Assembly: GCF_022867805.1 (NCBI RefSeq)
Contig: NZ_JALIFO010000006.1
Coordinates: 434,001-498,000 of the forward strand
Length of the DNA stretch: 64,000 nt
Source of the DNA: Cuneatibacter sp. NSJ-177
GTDB lineage: Bacteria; Bacillota; Clostridia; Lachnospirales; Lachnospiraceae
Direction of reading: 5' to 3'
Made by a program: the position numbers and the translations under genes. Positions 32,513 through 41,687 of the stretch are shown here, in pieces (positions within the stretch are counted from its first letter, which is position 1; each line of letters opens with the position of its first letter). The notes beneath the pieces are model-generated. The model was given only the letters and a program-made list of their open reading frames with translations, made no database searches and was not told the DNA's origin.

Positions 32513-34960
32513 TTACAGATATTTTGCCGTAATACTGTCCGGGGCCGCCCGAAGCTGTTCCGGGGTGCCCTGAAAGATCAGGCGGCCTCCCTTTTCCCCG
32601 CCTTCCGGACCGAGATCAATCACCCAATCGCTGTTTTTGATCAGCTGCTGGTTGTGTTCCACCACAATGACCGTATTCCCGGCGTCCACCATGCGGTCCA
32701 AAAGCGCCAGGAAATGTTTGATGTCCTGGGGGTGAAGGCCGGTGGTCGGTTCATCCATCAGGTACAAACTCCTTTTTTCTGGGGAACTGCTAATCAGTTC
32801 CCTGGCAAGCTTCAAGCGCTGGCACTCCCCGCCGGATAACGTAGTGAGGGATTGACCCAGCTGCAAATACCCCAGACCGGCGTCTGCCAGAATCCGGAGA
32901 ATCCGAAGGATCCGGGGCTGGCCGGTGAATACTTGGATGGCTTCCTCCACGGAGAGGTTCAGGATATCCTTGATGGAAAGTCCCTGATACAATACGTCCA
33001 GAACCTGCGGCTGAAATTGATTTCCTCCGCAGACCGGACAAACTACCCTTGTGTCGGCGAAAAACAGCATGGAGTTATCCACGTAGCCCAGGCCCTCACA
33101 GTTTTCGCATCTGCCTCCAGGCGTGTTGAAGGAGAAGTGTTTCGCGGTCAATCCGGCTTCTTTGGCAGCGCTGCTCTTGGCCATAACGGAGCGGATTTCT
33201 GTGTAGACCTCTGAGTAGGTTGCCACATTGGAGCGTTTCATCTTTGTGATTGGCGCTTGTCCGATTTCCACCACCTGATCAAAGGCATCTAGACCGATGA
33301 CTCGATTCCTTAACGATCCGGCGTTCCCTCTGGCCAGCACTTCAAAGATCAGAGTCGACTTGCCGGAACCGGATGGGCCGGTGACGGAAATGAGGCAGCC
33401 TGTCGGGATTTCCACCGTCAGATTTTTCAGATTGTACCGGCTGGCGTTTTCAACGCGGAGGATCCCGCCGCCTTTCCGGAATCTGGATTTCCCAGCCGGG
33501 GGATTTTTGAGATAGGCTCCGGTCAGCGATGTCTCCTCATTCTTGATTTCTTCCAGCGTCCCGCACGCCAGAATCTCACCTCCGAACTTCCCGGATCCGG
33601 GTCCCATATCCACCAGGTAATCTGCGGATGCCATGATGTCCATGTCGTGTTCGATGACAATCACGGTATTTCCCAGATCACGCAATTTTTTCAAAATGAC
33701 CACCAAGCCGGCGGTATCCTTCGGATGAAGTCCGGCCGTGGGCTCGTCCAAAAGGTAGATGATACCGGATAACTCGGAGTCCACGGTGGCGGCGAGGCGC
33801 AGGCGCTGCAATTCCCCGCCGGACAGTGTCAGGATTGTACGGTCCAAGGTTAGGTAACCGAGTCCGACGCGAAGATAGCGGTCCAGCTTTGTTTCCATAT
33901 CCGTCAGGTACGCGCGTACCAGTTCCAGATGCCGCGGGGGCAGAGACGCCCGCAGTTCCCGCACCCACTGAACAAGTCTTTCCAGCGATACAACGGAGAG
34001 TTCCGGCAGACGGACATGGGACACGGTCACATTTCTGCTCTGCTCGCAGAGGCGCTCCCCATGGCATTCGGGACATTCCGTCACATCATAGTAGGGGCTA
34101 AGCTGAGCAGCGTCTTTTGTTTTATCCGCCAAACGCCGCCGCAAGATCGGAAAGACACCTTCGAACTTTCCCGCCATCGTGTTTTTCGGCGGCTTTTGAT
34201 CGGGAAATGCCTGGCGGACCGCCTCGCACTCTACACCATGGAACAGGATCTCCCGCTGGATCTTGCTCCACTGCCGGACCGGGAGATGGGCGGCGTCCGG
34301 AAGGCCGTAATGCCGGAAAGCTTTGTACAAAATCGAGGTTTGATACTGGCCGTACTGCTTTTCCCAATAACTCACGGCGCCTTCTTCCAGCGGCAGGTCT
34401 TCCTGGATCACCTGTTCTTTTTTTATAATGTGAATGTTTCCCAAGCCTTCGCAGGCGGGACAAGCGCCTTCTTTGGTATTAAAGGAAAAATTAGTGCGGG
34501 TGATCTTGTCCATTCTCCTTCCGCAGTGATCGCAGTACATATAAACATGGAAATCCTGGCCCTTCTTTTTGGTTTCCTCTTTGCAGTCCGCGGAGGAGAT
34601 GATTGCCCCGCAGTAAGGACAGGCGCGGACTCCCAACTTTTCGTAAATCATCCGCAGGTCAGTGTAGACGTCCGTCATGGTTCCCACTGTGGACCTGGGG
34701 TTTTGATTTCCGTACGTCTGGGAGATGACAATCGCAGGCGACGCTCCCCGGATTCGTTCCATCTTCGGTTTGTGAATCCCTTGAAATGCCATTGCCTCCA
34801 GATATTGCCGCTGGCATTCGTTGAACAGAACATCGATCAGCAGAGTGGATTTGCCGGAGCCAGATAGTCCGGTAAAGACGACGAGTTGATTTTTGGGAAT
34901 GGTCAGGGAGATGTTTTTTAGGTTGCCCTCGTATGCACCGGTGATTTCAATATTGTTCAC
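32513..34960 (-). CDS. UvrA-like ABC ATPase (short, UvrA2/drug-resistance type)
   Basis: An 815-residue protein with two UvrA-type ABC modules: Walker A GLSGSGKSTLL and GPSGSGKSTLI, signatures LSGGELQRLRLA and LSGGECQRLKLA, and Walker B LYLMDEPTTGLHP. Zinc-finger cysteines are present in RACPYCG/CDHCG/CPACEGLG and CENCEGLG/CPVCGG. It is shorter than true UvrA (about 940 residues), and no uvrB or uvrC is nearby, so it belongs to the UvrA2-like group linked to drug or DNA-adduct tolerance. GTG 34960 is chosen for its GGAGG site at 6 bases. An in-frame ATG upstream would add a short tail but has no such site. Confidence 0.88.
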   Translation of the reverse strand: MNNIEITGAYEGNLKNISLTIPKNQLVVFTGLSGSGKSTLLIDVLFNECQRQYLEAMAFQGIHKPKMERIRGASPAIVISQTYGNQNPRSTVGTMTDVYTDLRMIYEKLGVRACPYCGAIISSADCKEETKKKGQDFHVYMYCDHCGRRMDKITRTNFSFNTKEGACPACEGLGNIHIIKKEQVIQEDLPLEEGAVSYWEKQYGQYQTSILYKAFRHYGLPDAAHLPVRQWSKIQREILFHGVECEAVRQAFPDQKPPKNTMAGKFEGVFPILRRRLADKTKDAAQLSPYYDVTECPECHGERLCEQSRNVTVSHVRLPELSVVSLERLVQWVRELRASLPPRHLELVRAYLTDMETKLDRYLRVGLGYLTLDRTILTLSGGELQRLRLAATVDSELSGIIYLLDEPTAGLHPKDTAGLVVILKKLRDLGNTVIVIEHDMDIMASADYLVDMGPGSGKFGGEILACGTLEEIKNEETSLTGAYLKNPPAGKSRFRKGGGILRVENASRYNLKNLTVEIPTGCLISVTGPSGSGKSTLIFEVLARGNAGSLRNRVIGLDAFDQVVEIGQAPITKMKRSNVATYSEVYTEIRSVMAKSSAAKEAGLTAKHFSFNTPGGRCENCEGLGYVDNSMLFFADTRVVCPVCGGNQFQPQVLDVLYQGLSIKDILNLSVEEAIQVFTGQPRILRILRILADAGLGYLQLGQSLTTLSGGECQRLKLARELISSSPEKRSLYLMDEPTTGLHPQDIKHFLALLDRMVDAGNTVIVVEHNQQLIKNSDWVIDLGPEGGEKGGRLIFQGTPEQLRAAPDSITAKYL

Positions 34961-34979
34961 AAAGTCCTCCTTGCCGGAG

Positions 34980-35008
34980 AATTTGCCGGATCGTGCGGAC
35001 GGCAAATT
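34980..35008 (-). promoter_or_regulatory. Inverted repeat in the leader of the uvrA-like gene
   Basis: AATTTGCCG (34980-34988) and CGGCAAATT (35000-35008) are perfect 9-base inverted arms located 20-48 bases before the GTG start on the minus strand. The neighbouring TTGCCGGAG repeats the arm next to the ribosome binding site, so two alternative hairpins are possible. A TATAAT-like -10 element for this gene lies at about 35032-35037 (minus strand), with a poor -35. The rest of 34961-35300 holds only the pilus promoter. Confidence 0.45.
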
Positions 35009-35163
35009 CATATTTGAGTAGTGTCTTTTTATTATAGAACAAGAGTTGGTAAATAAAAAGATAGTAGAGAATACAATTTGCACAATCGTATCCAAAATAA
35101 AGACGATCAGCCAATACACTTTTAAAATTGTTCGGAATACCACCCATTGGAAGAAGAATTGCA

Positions 35164-35192
35164 TTGAAGCTTTTTACGTTTTGTGTTATGCT
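35164..35192 (+). promoter_or_regulatory. Promoter of the type IV pilus operon
   Basis: TTGAAG (35164-35169), a 17-base spacer and TATGCT (35187-35192) lie 108 bases before the first pilin gene. No other good promoter is seen before the major pilin gene. Confidence 0.65.
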
Positions 35193-35300
35193 GAGTCTAA
35201 CAGTATCGGACTAAAAACAGATTTTCCTTTTTTGTATTCGATTCGAATGGATGCGGAAGGGATGGCATGACGGCTTTTGGAGGCCGGATGAGGCTGTGAG

Positions 35301-36164
35301 ATGAGACCAAAAGGAATAGAGAAGGCGCGAAGGGATCAGGACGGGTTCACGCTGGTAGAAGTTATCGTTGTCTGTACGATGATGGCAATATTGGCGGCTG
35401 TCTTGATTCCTTCCTTTATTGGATATCTGGAACAAAGTAAAGCGAAGGAATGCGAAGCGAACCGCAAAGCATTGGTGCTGCAGCTTTCCGCAGCGAGAAT
35501 CCGAAAACCGGAAACCACGGTGAGTGAGATATTGGCCGGTGAGGACGGGAAAGAGATTACCTGCCCGTCCGGAGGCGTTTATTCGGCAGCGGATGCCGAT
35601 ACCGTGGTCTGTAGCATCCATGGGAAGGATGCCGCCGCTCCGGGGGAGGCGGAAACGGTGGAAAAGGGCGAACCGGACCGGCCGGGAGATCTTCCGACGG
35701 AACCGGAGACCACGCCGGAGGAAGAGGAGAGCACGGAGCCCCAGCCAACAACGCCGGAGGAGGGGTTGGAGGTGTTGGGGGGAAGTTACCGGGAGCTGTA
35801 TGAATATTGCAAAAAATATGAATTTGACCGAACGGTAACTTTACCTGCCTGGAGTGTATTTTACGATGAGACAGGGTTTATCTGCATCACCAATAACACC
35901 AGCTTCTGGTCTGGGGCAATCAAGAATAAAGACGAAGTTTCTAAATTGCCGAGGGATAATCATGGTTCCATGTGGGTACTGGATGTGGATCCGATCCTCG
36001 ACAGCGCAGAACGTTTTGAGGAACAAAAACATAAAGTAAAAACTGGGTCGGTGGCTTTTTACCAGGGGAAATACTATGCGGCCGGCGGAAGCTGGATCAG
36101 CTGGCCCCCCACGGGTGCGGATTGGCATGAATTGCAGTCGCCTGGGAACTGGCGGCCAGAGTAA
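35301..36164 (+). CDS. Type IV pilin-like protein with possible carbohydrate-binding C-terminus
   Basis: A 287-residue class III-signal pilin. The prepilin motif is DG|FTLVEVIVVCTMMAILAAV (cleavage after Gly16), with Glu5 of the mature protein and the hydrophobic assembly helix. After a helical stalk comes a Pro/Glu/Thr-rich linker (about 115-155) and a C-terminal domain whose end, VAFYQGKYYAAGG followed by PPTGADWHEL, resembles short CBM5/12-type carbohydrate-binding modules (pattern V-x-Y-x-G-x-x-Y-x-A then W). The latter match is by eye. It is the first gene of the pilus operon and may be a minor, exposed subunit. Confidence 0.8.
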   Translation: MRPKGIEKARRDQDGFTLVEVIVVCTMMAILAAVLIPSFIGYLEQSKAKECEANRKALVLQLSAARIRKPETTVSEILAGEDGKEITCPSGGVYSAADADTVVCSIHGKDAAAPGEAETVEKGEPDRPGDLPTEPETTPEEEESTEPQPTTPEEGLEVLGGSYRELYEYCKKYEFDRTVTLPAWSVFYDETGFICITNNTSFWSGAIKNKDEVSKLPRDNHGSMWVLDVDPILDSAERFEEQKHKVKTGSVAFYQGKYYAAGGSWISWPPTGADWHELQSPGNWRPE

Positions 36165-36188
36165 GAAAGTGAAATAAAAGAGGCTATT

Positions 36189-39100
36189 ATGAGACAACCG
36201 CAGGACAAAAATCGAACAAAGGGTTTTACCCTGGTCGAGATGATTGTGGTCGGCGTGATTCTTGTGATTCTGCTGTCGGTGGGAGCCGGTGCGATCGTGA
36301 AATATCAGCATTTCTCGATGTATAAGCAGAATAACGAGTACGCCAGGACCCTGTTCAGCTCGGCCCAGTCTGCGTTGTCCTATTATCAGTCGGGCGGGGG
36401 TTTAAAGGAGCTGGCTGAGAAGGTGAAAACCCCGGAACATAAAGTGAGCTCCGGCACGGCAGGCGAGCCGGGCGATTGGTATTACCTGGAGATCAAAAAG
36501 GGGGATGATTTGGAAACAAATCTTCTCTATCAAATTCTGAAAGACTATGTCTACCTGGAGGCAGTCTGGGATGCGGCGATCCGGCTGGAGTTTAATCCGG
36601 ATACGGGAGCCGTTCTTTCTGTCTGCTATAGCGACCGGGCGGACCGATTTGATGAAAATCCTCTCTCCGCCGGTTTAAGAAGCGGCGTTCTTGGCGTGTC
36701 CGGGCGCGCGGAGGAGGACTGGGACAGTCTGCGGCAGAAATATATCCTTGGCTATTACAGTGCTTCGGCGCCGGAGGAAATTCCGGATGCCGGAGACTCG
36801 GTGGATGTGACGTCCGTGGAGTGGAGCAATGGGGAGGAACTTCGCCTGCTCTGGACCGTGGATGGGAAATTGCCGGCGGAACAGTATCGGTATCAGGTGG
36901 CGTTGTTCCAGGAGACGACATACAGCCCGAAGGTAACGATTCAGTTTGACGGCACGTATCTGGCGGACGAAACGCCGGCGCTGGCCTCGACGGACTGCAC
37001 TGTGACCTGGCAGGACGGGACGGAAAAGACCTTTGCCTGCCGGGCGGCAAAAAAGGACGGCAAGATCATGCTGGTGCTGGATTCTGTGGATCTGGCGGCA
37101 GCCAGGCAGCAGGATGCGGGCAATAAGGAGAGCAGCGCATACGACGGAACTTACAGTATCATGCGGCTGGGCTTAGAGCCCTCCCAGCGGATTCTGGCCA
37201 CTGTTTCCGCCTCGGCGGAGGGAGTGGTATCGGGAATGAGCGCCACCACGGCCACCTGGGAGCAGCCGGTTTTGGGGAGCTCCAGCAAGGAAGAGATCCG
37301 TGAATATCAGGTGGAAAATGTAAGACATTTGTTTAACCTTCGTTTTTTGGAAGCAGGCGGGACGCAGCATTCCTATATTCAGAAGACGGATTTATCCTGG
37401 GGCGGGGAAAACGGTCTTTTGACAGCCGGGTATGTCTACGACGCCTGCGGTATTGTGACCGCGGACTCCGGCGCAGCCTTCCCGACCATTCCGGTTTTAA
37501 ATGCAGGCTCTTCTTACCAGCCGGAGGCGGTTCAGATACTGGCGGACTTTTGTTTCGGGTCGAGCCGGCCGCTGAGCGAGGCGACACAGGAAAATGCGGT
37601 GGAAAAGAGCGGCCTGTTCGGAGAAAATAAAGGTGAAATTCGGAATCTGACGCTGAAAAACAGCACATTGCGGCCGGAATTTGTCAATGATGCCGGTCTC
37701 GTCTGCGGGTATAACACCGGTGTAATCGAAAATATTACGGCACAGCAGGTCTCGGTAACCATGGTTTCCGAGGATGCTTATTATGCGATTACCAATCTGG
37801 GCGGAATTGCCGGGACGAGCGATACCACGATTACCAACTGCAAGGTGGATGGGATTTTCTCTCTGGGCGTCCAGGGCACTGCCGGCGGAATTGTGGGATA
37901 TGGGAAGGAAGACATTGCCGGTTGCACGTTTCAGGGGGAACTGACGGTAATGGGCGCCGGAAGCGGCGTTGGTGGAATCGCCGGGGTCCTGGAAAAGAAT
38001 GTGGAAAATTGCCGTTTGGGCGATAAGGAAAACCCTGTTACCCTTGAGGTGGACAGTGTGGACCGGAACAATGCCGGGGCTGCTGTCGGCGGTGTTGTCG
38101 GAGTTTCCCGCGGCAGCGCGAAAAACTGCGAATATTGGGGAAGCCTGTCGGTGGGGGAGGAAGCGAAACTTGCCGGTGGTATTTTGGGTTCTGTGACCGG
38201 GACGGCAGAGCTTTGTTCCTATTATGGCGACTTGCTGGTGGAGTCGGAATCGGCACAGCAGATCGGAGGAATCGCAGGGACCGTGGGAGGCGGACTGATT
38301 CAGTGTTCCTTCGAAGGAAATCTGGAAACAAATTCTGCGGATTATTTGGGAGGAATCGCCGGAACGGCGCAGCTGGATATCAGGGAATGTTCTTTTAAAG
38401 GATCCATTCTAGTGACGTCTGCGCAGATGTTTGGCGGAGTGGCTGGCGAAGCCAATGGAAACGTAATCCAGTGTTCTTATCTGGGAACCGCAGAGGCGGA
38501 ATCGGCGAATCAGGCCGGAGGCATCGCGGCAGCCGCCAATCAGGAATTGAGTCAGTGCGCAGTCGGCAGCGAAGAAGAACCTGCGGAATTTACCGTAAAA
38601 AATGGGTTCGCCGGTTCCGTAGGAGGCCTGGCAGGCGTTTGCCAGGGTAAGTTAAGTGAAAGCTCTTACTGGGGAAACATTTTCCTGGAAGGAGGAAAAG
38701 GGCTGGGAGGCATCGCAGGTATGGCGATGGATGAAATCACCAGTTGTACGTATCAGGGGGAGATTGCCACGAAGACCACGGGAAATGTCGGCGGGATCGC
38801 AGGAGAAAGCTGGGGAGATATCACAGGCTGCCGGATCCAAGACAGTAAAATTGCCGTGGGGAACAGTATGGCGGTGGGCGGAATCAGTGGTTACAGCCAC
38901 GAAACCATCTCCGATTGCACGGCCCAGGAGGTGGAATTGAACGCCCAGGAAGGCTCCACGGTGGGCGGCATTGCCGGCAGCAGTTATGGAACCATCAGCG
39001 GCTGTTCTTATCAAGGATCCATTCAAAACGAAACCAACTCTCCTGGCTACAGCGCCGGAGGCATTGCCGGAGCGGTGGAGGATAATTCCAAACAGGTTCT

Positions 39101-40583
39101 TGCCTGTGATTCTGACGGCAGCTTGACAGGATTTTCCGGTCAGGAGCTGGGAGGAATCGTGGGAAGCTGGACCGGCGATGGCGAAGTCTCTTCCTGTGTG
39201 AACCGAATGAATATCACAGGCGGCTCCGCCAGCGCAGGGATCGTCGGAGGCCAAACGACGGAAGGATCTTTGACCATCCGTCAGTGCCGGAATTACGGAA
39301 AGCCGCTGGAGGCGCTGGTGGAGCCGGCGGAGACTGCCGCGGAGAAACTGCCGGAATTTGAATTCAGCGGGATCCTGGGGTACCGGATGGAAAGCTTGAA
39401 GGCGGAGACCAGCATTTTAGACTGTTACGGGGTATCGGATGTGAAGTATCCGATTACGCGGTACACGGTTCAGGCGGAACAGACCCGTAAGAAAGAAGAT
39501 CTCGTTTCCGATCAGGATAATTATTATTTCGTCGAGCCGGAGAATGAGATTCGAGTGATTGAGATCGACGCCCCTGCCCCGAAGTGGAATTGGTTTTATG
39601 AGAGTTTTCTCAATACAAACAATCCATATGCAAAGGATCGGATGCTTACGCCGTCGGGAAATTATTTTTATTGGATTGATGATACTTCCGCCAAGTCCTA
39701 CGAGATCACTTTTACATTTTCGGATACGGTTGAGCTGGAGAGTCTTCAAGTTGATTGGAGATTCGGGAGCGCTATTTTATCCCGGTTTACCAAAGAATAT
39801 GAATTTGAAATTTGGGGCGGAAACGAGGGAACCTTCGAAAAAATTTATGATGGTACATGCGGACAGGCGAACGGTTCTTCCCACGGGGTCAGCGGAATAA
39901 GATTTGCCCCTTCCGCCGGTATGGACCAATTAAAGATATCCTTTCAGGCGACCACATCCGGATGGCTCATTAACTCCGGGATCTGGAGCGTCCGCTTCAA
40001 CCCGTCCGATGATCAGCAGGCCGTCCGGGATTACGGCGCCGGCATTCCCCTGGACGTCCGTCAGGATCCGGATCAGACCTACCGCGGCGATTACCGCGGG
40101 AAGCCGGGAAGCAAAGTAGCCGGAATGGAGATTCATCCGCACCTGTGGGCCTGGGAGGGCACCGGCCAGGCGGTGAGCAACCGGGAAGTGTTTGACCAGA
40201 TCGACCCCTATCTGTATCTGCTGGTAAGCAATTACTCGCTTCCGGAAACGCCTGGGGCCCCGGATGTGACACAGAAACCTTCCGGGGAATCATCCACACA
40301 GGAACCCTCCGGTTCTCCGGAGAGTACTGCTGAAGCCGGAACTTCTGCGGTTCCCGAAAGCTCGGACACCGCTGCGTCGTCTGAAAGTCAGGGACCGGAG
40401 GAGAGCGGGGAGGAAAATACATCCGGATCGGAGTCCTCCTCCACAAGCAGTTCCACTCCATCGCAGGATCCTTCTTCCACGGGAAGCTCTATCCCTTTGC
40501 AGGGGTCTTCTTCCGCTCCCAGTGAAGAGGCGTCCCCTTCTATGCAGAGCGGAATACAGGAAGGAGGCGGTTTAGATGGCTGA
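36189..40583 (+). CDS. Giant pilin-like GLUG-repeat protein, candidate pilus-tip adhesin (1464 aa)
   Basis: The N-terminus is a normal prepilin (RTKG|FTLVEMIVVGVILVILLSV), but the protein is about ten times the length of a usual pilin. Residues ~60-420 form an uncharacterised head. Residues ~537-1037 hold 17 GLUG-type repeats (GGIAG followed by ITxC about 8-10 residues later). Residues ~1150-1275 look like an all-beta, discoidin-like domain (YEITFTFSDTVELESL to WSVRF). The last ~130 residues are Ser/Thr/Pro/Glu-rich, without an LPXTG sorting motif. GLUG repeats occur in large secreted adhesins. The prepilin signal and operon context imply it is assembled by the pilus machine, probably once, at the tip. 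Confidence 0.85.
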   Translation: MRQPQDKNRTKGFTLVEMIVVGVILVILLSVGAGAIVKYQHFSMYKQNNEYARTLFSSAQSALSYYQSGGGLKELAEKVKTPEHKVSSGTAGEPGDWYYLEIKKGDDLETNLLYQILKDYVYLEAVWDAAIRLEFNPDTGAVLSVCYSDRADRFDENPLSAGLRSGVLGVSGRAEEDWDSLRQKYILGYYSASAPEEIPDAGDSVDVTSVEWSNGEELRLLWTVDGKLPAEQYRYQVALFQETTYSPKVTIQFDGTYLADETPALASTDCTVTWQDGTEKTFACRAAKKDGKIMLVLDSVDLAAARQQDAGNKESSAYDGTYSIMRLGLEPSQRILATVSASAEGVVSGMSATTATWEQPVLGSSSKEEIREYQVENVRHLFNLRFLEAGGTQHSYIQKTDLSWGGENGLLTAGYVYDACGIVTADSGAAFPTIPVLNAGSSYQPEAVQILADFCFGSSRPLSEATQENAVEKSGLFGENKGEIRNLTLKNSTLRPEFVNDAGLVCGYNTGVIENITAQQVSVTMVSEDAYYAITNLGGIAGTSDTTITNCKVDGIFSLGVQGTAGGIVGYGKEDIAGCTFQGELTVMGAGSGVGGIAGVLEKNVENCRLGDKENPVTLEVDSVDRNNAGAAVGGVVGVSRGSAKNCEYWGSLSVGEEAKLAGGILGSVTGTAELCSYYGDLLVESESAQQIGGIAGTVGGGLIQCSFEGNLETNSADYLGGIAGTAQLDIRECSFKGSILVTSAQMFGGVAGEANGNVIQCSYLGTAEAESANQAGGIAAAANQELSQCAVGSEEEPAEFTVKNGFAGSVGGLAGVCQGKLSESSYWGNIFLEGGKGLGGIAGMAMDEITSCTYQGEIATKTTGNVGGIAGESWGDITGCRIQDSKIAVGNSMAVGGISGYSHETISDCTAQEVELNAQEGSTVGGIAGSSYGTISGCSYQGSIQNETNSPGYSAGGIAGAVEDNSKQVLACDSDGSLTGFSGQELGGIVGSWTGDGEVSSCVNRMNITGGSASAGIVGGQTTEGSLTIRQCRNYGKPLEALVEPAETAAEKLPEFEFSGILGYRMESLKAETSILDCYGVSDVKYPITRYTVQAEQTRKKEDLVSDQDNYYFVEPENEIRVIEIDAPAPKWNWFYESFLNTNNPYAKDRMLTPSGNYFYWIDDTSAKSYEITFTFSDTVELESLQVDWRFGSAILSRFTKEYEFEIWGGNEGTFEKIYDGTCGQANGSSHGVSGIRFAPSAGMDQLKISFQATTSGWLINSGIWSVRFNPSDDQQAVRDYGAGIPLDVRQDPDQTYRGDYRGKPGSKVAGMEIHPHLWAWEGTGQAVSNREVFDQIDPYLYLLVSNYSLPETPGAPDVTQKPSGESSTQEPSGSPESTAEAGTSAVPESSDTAASSESQGPEESGEENTSGSESSSTSSSTPSQDPSSTGSSIPLQGSSSAPSEEASPSMQSGIQEGGGLDG

Positions 40584-41325
40584 GAAGAAAAAATCCAGGC
40601 CGCATCCAGATTCCAATACCCGCGGGGCGGCGATGATTGTCGTGCTCTGCGTAATGGCGGTTTTGCTGGCTTTGTCCCTGACCATGCTGTTTGCAGCCTC
40701 TTCCGTAGTCGGCACTGCGAAAAAGAGTGCGGCCTTTGACCGATGCCGGATTCTGGCGGAATCGTTCAGCGACCTGCTGGAGAAGGACACAGTCGGAGAA
40801 AAATGGCTGGTGGAGAGCAGCTGGCCGGAAAAAGATAGAGAGGCACTGCGCTATTTTGCCATGCGTTCCCTAAGGTCCCGCTTGGAGGATGGAACCAGCG
40901 CCGGGATTCCTTTCTATGACAATACGACCATGAATACGACAGGGGTCAGCCTGGAGGAACAGCAGAAGGCGGAAAAAGAAGCCGAGAAATCGGCGGTCGA
41001 ATACGAGCTGATGATCTCCGACAGCGATGTATTGAATGTTAACGGCTACACCATGCAGGTGAAAGTTTATCTGGAGGGAAACGCCGCGTATCTCGAAAAA
41101 CAGAGGAAAGCGCAAGAAGACAGCCACAGCTCCGACTGGGAATATTACCGGGCTTTGGCATATCATGGAAATGTGCGGCTGATGACGCTGGTGACGGCGG
41201 AGAAAGGGGAGACCTCGTACCGCCTGAAAACCACTTACCGCCCGCAGGTCCTCCTGAAGTCGGAGGGCGCCGGTTCGGCCCCTCAGATCACATGGCAGTG
41301 GGAAGTGGAGGGGAGAGAGACATGA
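40576..41325 (+). CDS. PilX-like minor pilin/assembly protein
   Basis: A 249-residue protein with a short basic N-terminus, one hydrophobic segment (GAAMIVVLCVMAVLLALSLTMLFAASS, about 17-43), and a polar extracytoplasmic domain with many charged residues. The N-terminus lacks the full G-F-T-L-x-E motif and resembles PilX-type proteins (RGAAMIV), which begin like pseudopilins. It overlaps the giant pilin gene by 8 bases and has a GGAGG site. It is likely part of the minor pilin complex that primes pilus assembly. Confidence 0.7.
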   Translation: MAEKKKSRPHPDSNTRGAAMIVVLCVMAVLLALSLTMLFAASSVVGTAKKSAAFDRCRILAESFSDLLEKDTVGEKWLVESSWPEKDREALRYFAMRSLRSRLEDGTSAGIPFYDNTTMNTTGVSLEEQQKAEKEAEKSAVEYELMISDSDVLNVNGYTMQVKVYLEGNAAYLEKQRKAQEDSHSSDWEYYRALAYHGNVRLMTLVTAEKGETSYRLKTTYRPQVLLKSEGAGSAPQITWQWEVEGRET

Positions 41326-41687
41326 AGAAGAATGCGAAAAGCGGATCCTCCCTGGTGTCGGTCATCGTTGCCTTTGCCGTGCTGATGATCGGAATCGCTA
41401 TGTTCACGACCACGATGCTGACATCCCTCAAAGCTGCGGAGACGGCCCGGCTGCTGCGGCAGAAGGGACGGCAGGCAGCGGAGAATTATTATCTCGGCGG
41501 AAGCGGAGCGCGGGATCCCTACTATGATTCGGACGGTTCCGGAAATCCGATTTTATTCCGGCTGAAAGCGGCGGATGGAAGTGATTTTGTGGTCTCCGGC
41601 GAAGTGATGACCTACACGGAGAACAAAGGGGAAGAAGAGGAATACGCTCTGTACTATTTTGCCCCGCCGCCGGAGGTGAGCCCATGA
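41322..41687 (+). CDS. PilV-like minor pilin
   Basis: A 121-residue protein starting MKKNAKSGSSLVSVIVAFAVLMIGIAMF. The S|SLVSVIVAF segment resembles the PilV-type prepilin start, with Ser replacing Gly-Phe and Val replacing Glu5. ATG 41322 overlaps the preceding stop (ATGA) and follows GGAGGGGAG; an in-frame start at 41292 would add ten residues. It lies between the PilX-like and PilW-like genes, the usual minor pilin order. Absence of Glu5 fits a tip-initiating subunit. Confidence 0.75.
   Translation: MKKNAKSGSSLVSVIVAFAVLMIGIAMFTTTMLTSLKAAETARLLRQKGRQAAENYYLGGSGARDPYYDSDGSGNPILFRLKAADGSDFVVSGEVMTYTENKGEEEEYALYYFAPPPEVSP

Noticed and set aside
36189-40583. Autotransporter or LPXTG-anchored adhesin
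   Set aside because: There is no Sec-type signal peptide, no autotransporter barrel and no LPXTG motif; the N-terminus is a prepilin signal.
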